From: DASSKP01 sp035695045
GTDB lineage: Bacteria > Actinomycetota > Actinomycetes > JAFAQI01
DNA: 7,359 nt
Assembly: GCA_035695045.1 (NCBI GenBank)
Contig: DASSEX010000063.1
Coordinates: forward strand, 1-7,359
Direction: 5' to 3'
This document shows, one piece after another, positions 6,373 to 7,359 of the stretch. The first letter of the stretch is position 1, and every line of letters begins with the position of its first letter. The notes beneath the pieces were generated by a model. The model worked only from the letters and a program-made list of their open reading frames with translations. It was not told where the DNA came from and ran no database searches. A program made the translations under genes and the position numbers.

Positions 6373-7311
6373 ATGAGCGGACCGGTCACGGCCACTGACG
6401 CGCCGACGATCCCGGACAACGGTCACGTCGACTCCTCGTGTGTCGAGGTGACCGACAGCCATGACGCCGAGGTCGGACGCTTTCACGTCCGTCGCGCGCT
6501 TCCCCGCCGCGGCCGTCGGACGGTCGGCGCGTGGTGCTTCGCCGACCACATGGGACCGGCCGACGTGACGGAGAACTCCGGGCTCGACGTCGGGCCGCAC
6601 CCGCACATGGGGCTGCAGACGGTGACGTGGCTGCTCGAAGGCGAGGCGTTGCACCGCGACGGTCTCGGCTCGGAGCAGGTGATCGCACCGGGACAGCTCA
6701 ACCTGATGACAGCCGGTGGTGGAGTCGCCCATGCGGAGGAGGCGACCGGCTCCTACTCGGGACGGCTGCACGGCATCCAGCTCTGGGTCGCCCAGCCCGA
6801 GAACACCCGGCACGGCGATGCTGACTTCGAGCATCACGCCGAGCTGCCGAAGGTCGCGCTCCCGAACGCGACGGCCACAGTCTTGATCGGCGAGCTCGCC
6901 GGTCAGCAGAGTCCGGCACGGCGCGACACGGAACTGGTCGGTGTCGACCTCGACCTCGCGGGCGCGGCGACGATCGCGCTGCCGGTGCGACGTGACTTCG
7001 AGCATGCCCTGGTCGTGCTCGAAGGAGCAGTCGCGATCGGCGACACCACGCTGACGCCGGGCCATCTCGGCTACGTGGGACGCGACCGCGACGAGATCCC
7101 GTTGCAGGCGCACGAACGCAGCCGCGTGCTCGTGCTCGGCGGCGTCCCGTTTCCCGAGCCGATCCTCATGTTCTGGAACTTCGTCGCGCGCGACCGCACC
7201 GAGATGGAGGCGGCGGTCCGGGAGTGGAACGACGACACCGGTCGCTTCGGCCGGGTCGCCTCGTCGCTCGCACGCATCCCGGCACCGCCGCCCTACTGGT
7301 CGACCGGCTAG
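6373..7311 (+). CDS. pirin family protein (bicupin)
   Basis: Pirins are two-domain cupins that bind Fe in the N-terminal barrel; some have quercetin dioxygenase activity and others act as protein-interaction regulators. The 312-residue protein has the N-terminal pirin core: PHPHMGLQTVTWLLEG (75-90) supplies H76 and H78, and MTAGGGVAHAEE (112-123) supplies H120 and E122, completing the three-His, one-Glu metal site. The C-terminal cupin follows, and the segment FPEPILMFWNFVARDRTE (260-277) matches the family's conserved G-PL-E-P-FVM-NT-type region, with NF where many pirins have NT. The ATG at 6373 follows the WS/DGAT stop by 16 bp, so co-transcription is plausible. The nearest GAGG is 14 bases upstream, too far for a good Shine-Dalgarno; CAGACT six bases before the ATG is a weak -10 candidate. 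Family is secure; the biological role is unknown. Confidence 0.94.
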   Translation: MSGPVTATDAPTIPDNGHVDSSCVEVTDSHDAEVGRFHVRRALPRRGRRTVGAWCFADHMGPADVTENSGLDVGPHPHMGLQTVTWLLEGEALHRDGLGSEQVIAPGQLNLMTAGGGVAHAEEATGSYSGRLHGIQLWVAQPENTRHGDADFEHHAELPKVALPNATATVLIGELAGQQSPARRDTELVGVDLDLAGAATIALPVRRDFEHALVVLEGAVAIGDTTLTPGHLGYVGRDRDEIPLQAHERSRVLVLGGVPFPEPILMFWNFVARDRTEMEAAVREWNDDTGRFGRVASSLARIPAPPPYWSTG

Positions 7312-7359
7312 CCGTAACCCAGCGCGGCAGCCAGCGAGCTGAGCCACTCGACCACGGCG
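7308..7359 (-). CDS. possible C-terminus of an unidentified minus-strand gene
   Basis: Reading leftward from the right edge, one frame gives 16 codons ending ...VVEWLSSLAAALGYG and then TAG at 7310-7308. The residues look like an ordinary helix and tail rather than the Arg/Pro-rich shadow typical of wrong frames here. The stop would overlap the pirin TAG within a shared CTAG (7308-7311), a common arrangement of convergent actinobacterial genes. Too little is visible to name a family, and 48 bases without a stop is weak evidence on its own. Confidence 0.35.
   Translation of the reverse strand, partial: AVVEWLSSLAAALGYG

Noticed and set aside
5661..6419. 252-codon minus-strand ORF opposite WS/DGAT
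   Set aside because: Antisense shadow with no domain, covering the conserved C-terminal half of the acyltransferase.
6304..7347. 347-codon minus-strand ORF opposite pirin
   Set aside because: It is long but low in recognisable content and rich in Arg, Asp and Val, and it covers a pirin gene with its complete metal site.

Overview
The window is very GC-rich (about 70% by eye), with strong G/C at third codon positions, a GTG start, sparse Shine-Dalgarno sequences and long spurious ORFs antisense to real genes. With a GpgS, a GT20 trehalose-phosphate synthase-like enzyme and a WS/DGAT acyltransferase together, this points to an actinobacterial chromosome. I cannot name the genus. No mobile element, CRISPR array, rRNA or tRNA was seen.

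Layout, left to right. (1) Positions 1-1223, minus strand: threonine synthase (thrC), cut by the left edge just before its C-terminus. (2) Positions 1224-1412: a divergent intergenic region that holds a clear SAM-I (S-box) riboswitch aptamer on the minus strand, directly upstream of thrC. (3) Positions 1413-2351, plus strand: glucosyl-3-phosphoglycerate synthase (GpgS). (4) Positions 2374-3333, minus strand: a cation diffusion facilitator (CDF) transporter, convergent with gpgS. (5) Positions 3334-3395: a 62-bp divergent spacer with a perfect 14-bp palindrome and a -10-like element. (6) Positions 3396-4826, plus: a GT20 glycosyltransferase of the OtsA type. (7) Positions 4890-6356, plus: a wax ester synthase/diacylglycerol acyltransferase. 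(8) Positions 6373-7311, plus: a pirin-family cupin. (9) The last ~50 bases may hold the C-terminus of a minus-strand gene whose stop overlaps the pirin stop.

The genes do not form a single pathway, but there is a theme. GpgS and the GT20 enzyme make phosphorylated glucosides (compatible solutes or glycan precursors), and the WS/DGAT makes neutral storage lipid, so 1413-6356 looks like a carbon-storage and stress neighbourhood with a metal transporter inserted in the opposite orientation. No matching phosphatase (OtsB or GpgP) is present here.

The most interesting signal is the control of thrC. A SAM-I aptamer normally serves methionine/SAM/cysteine genes, whereas here it precedes a threonine gene. 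An 8-nt segment of aptamer helix P3 is exactly complementary to the stretch between the thrC Shine-Dalgarno and the AUG. That suggests a testable model in which SAM binding frees the ribosome-binding site (an ON switch), sending homoserine carbon to threonine when SAM is plentiful. The pairing is seen in the sequence; the mechanism is inference.
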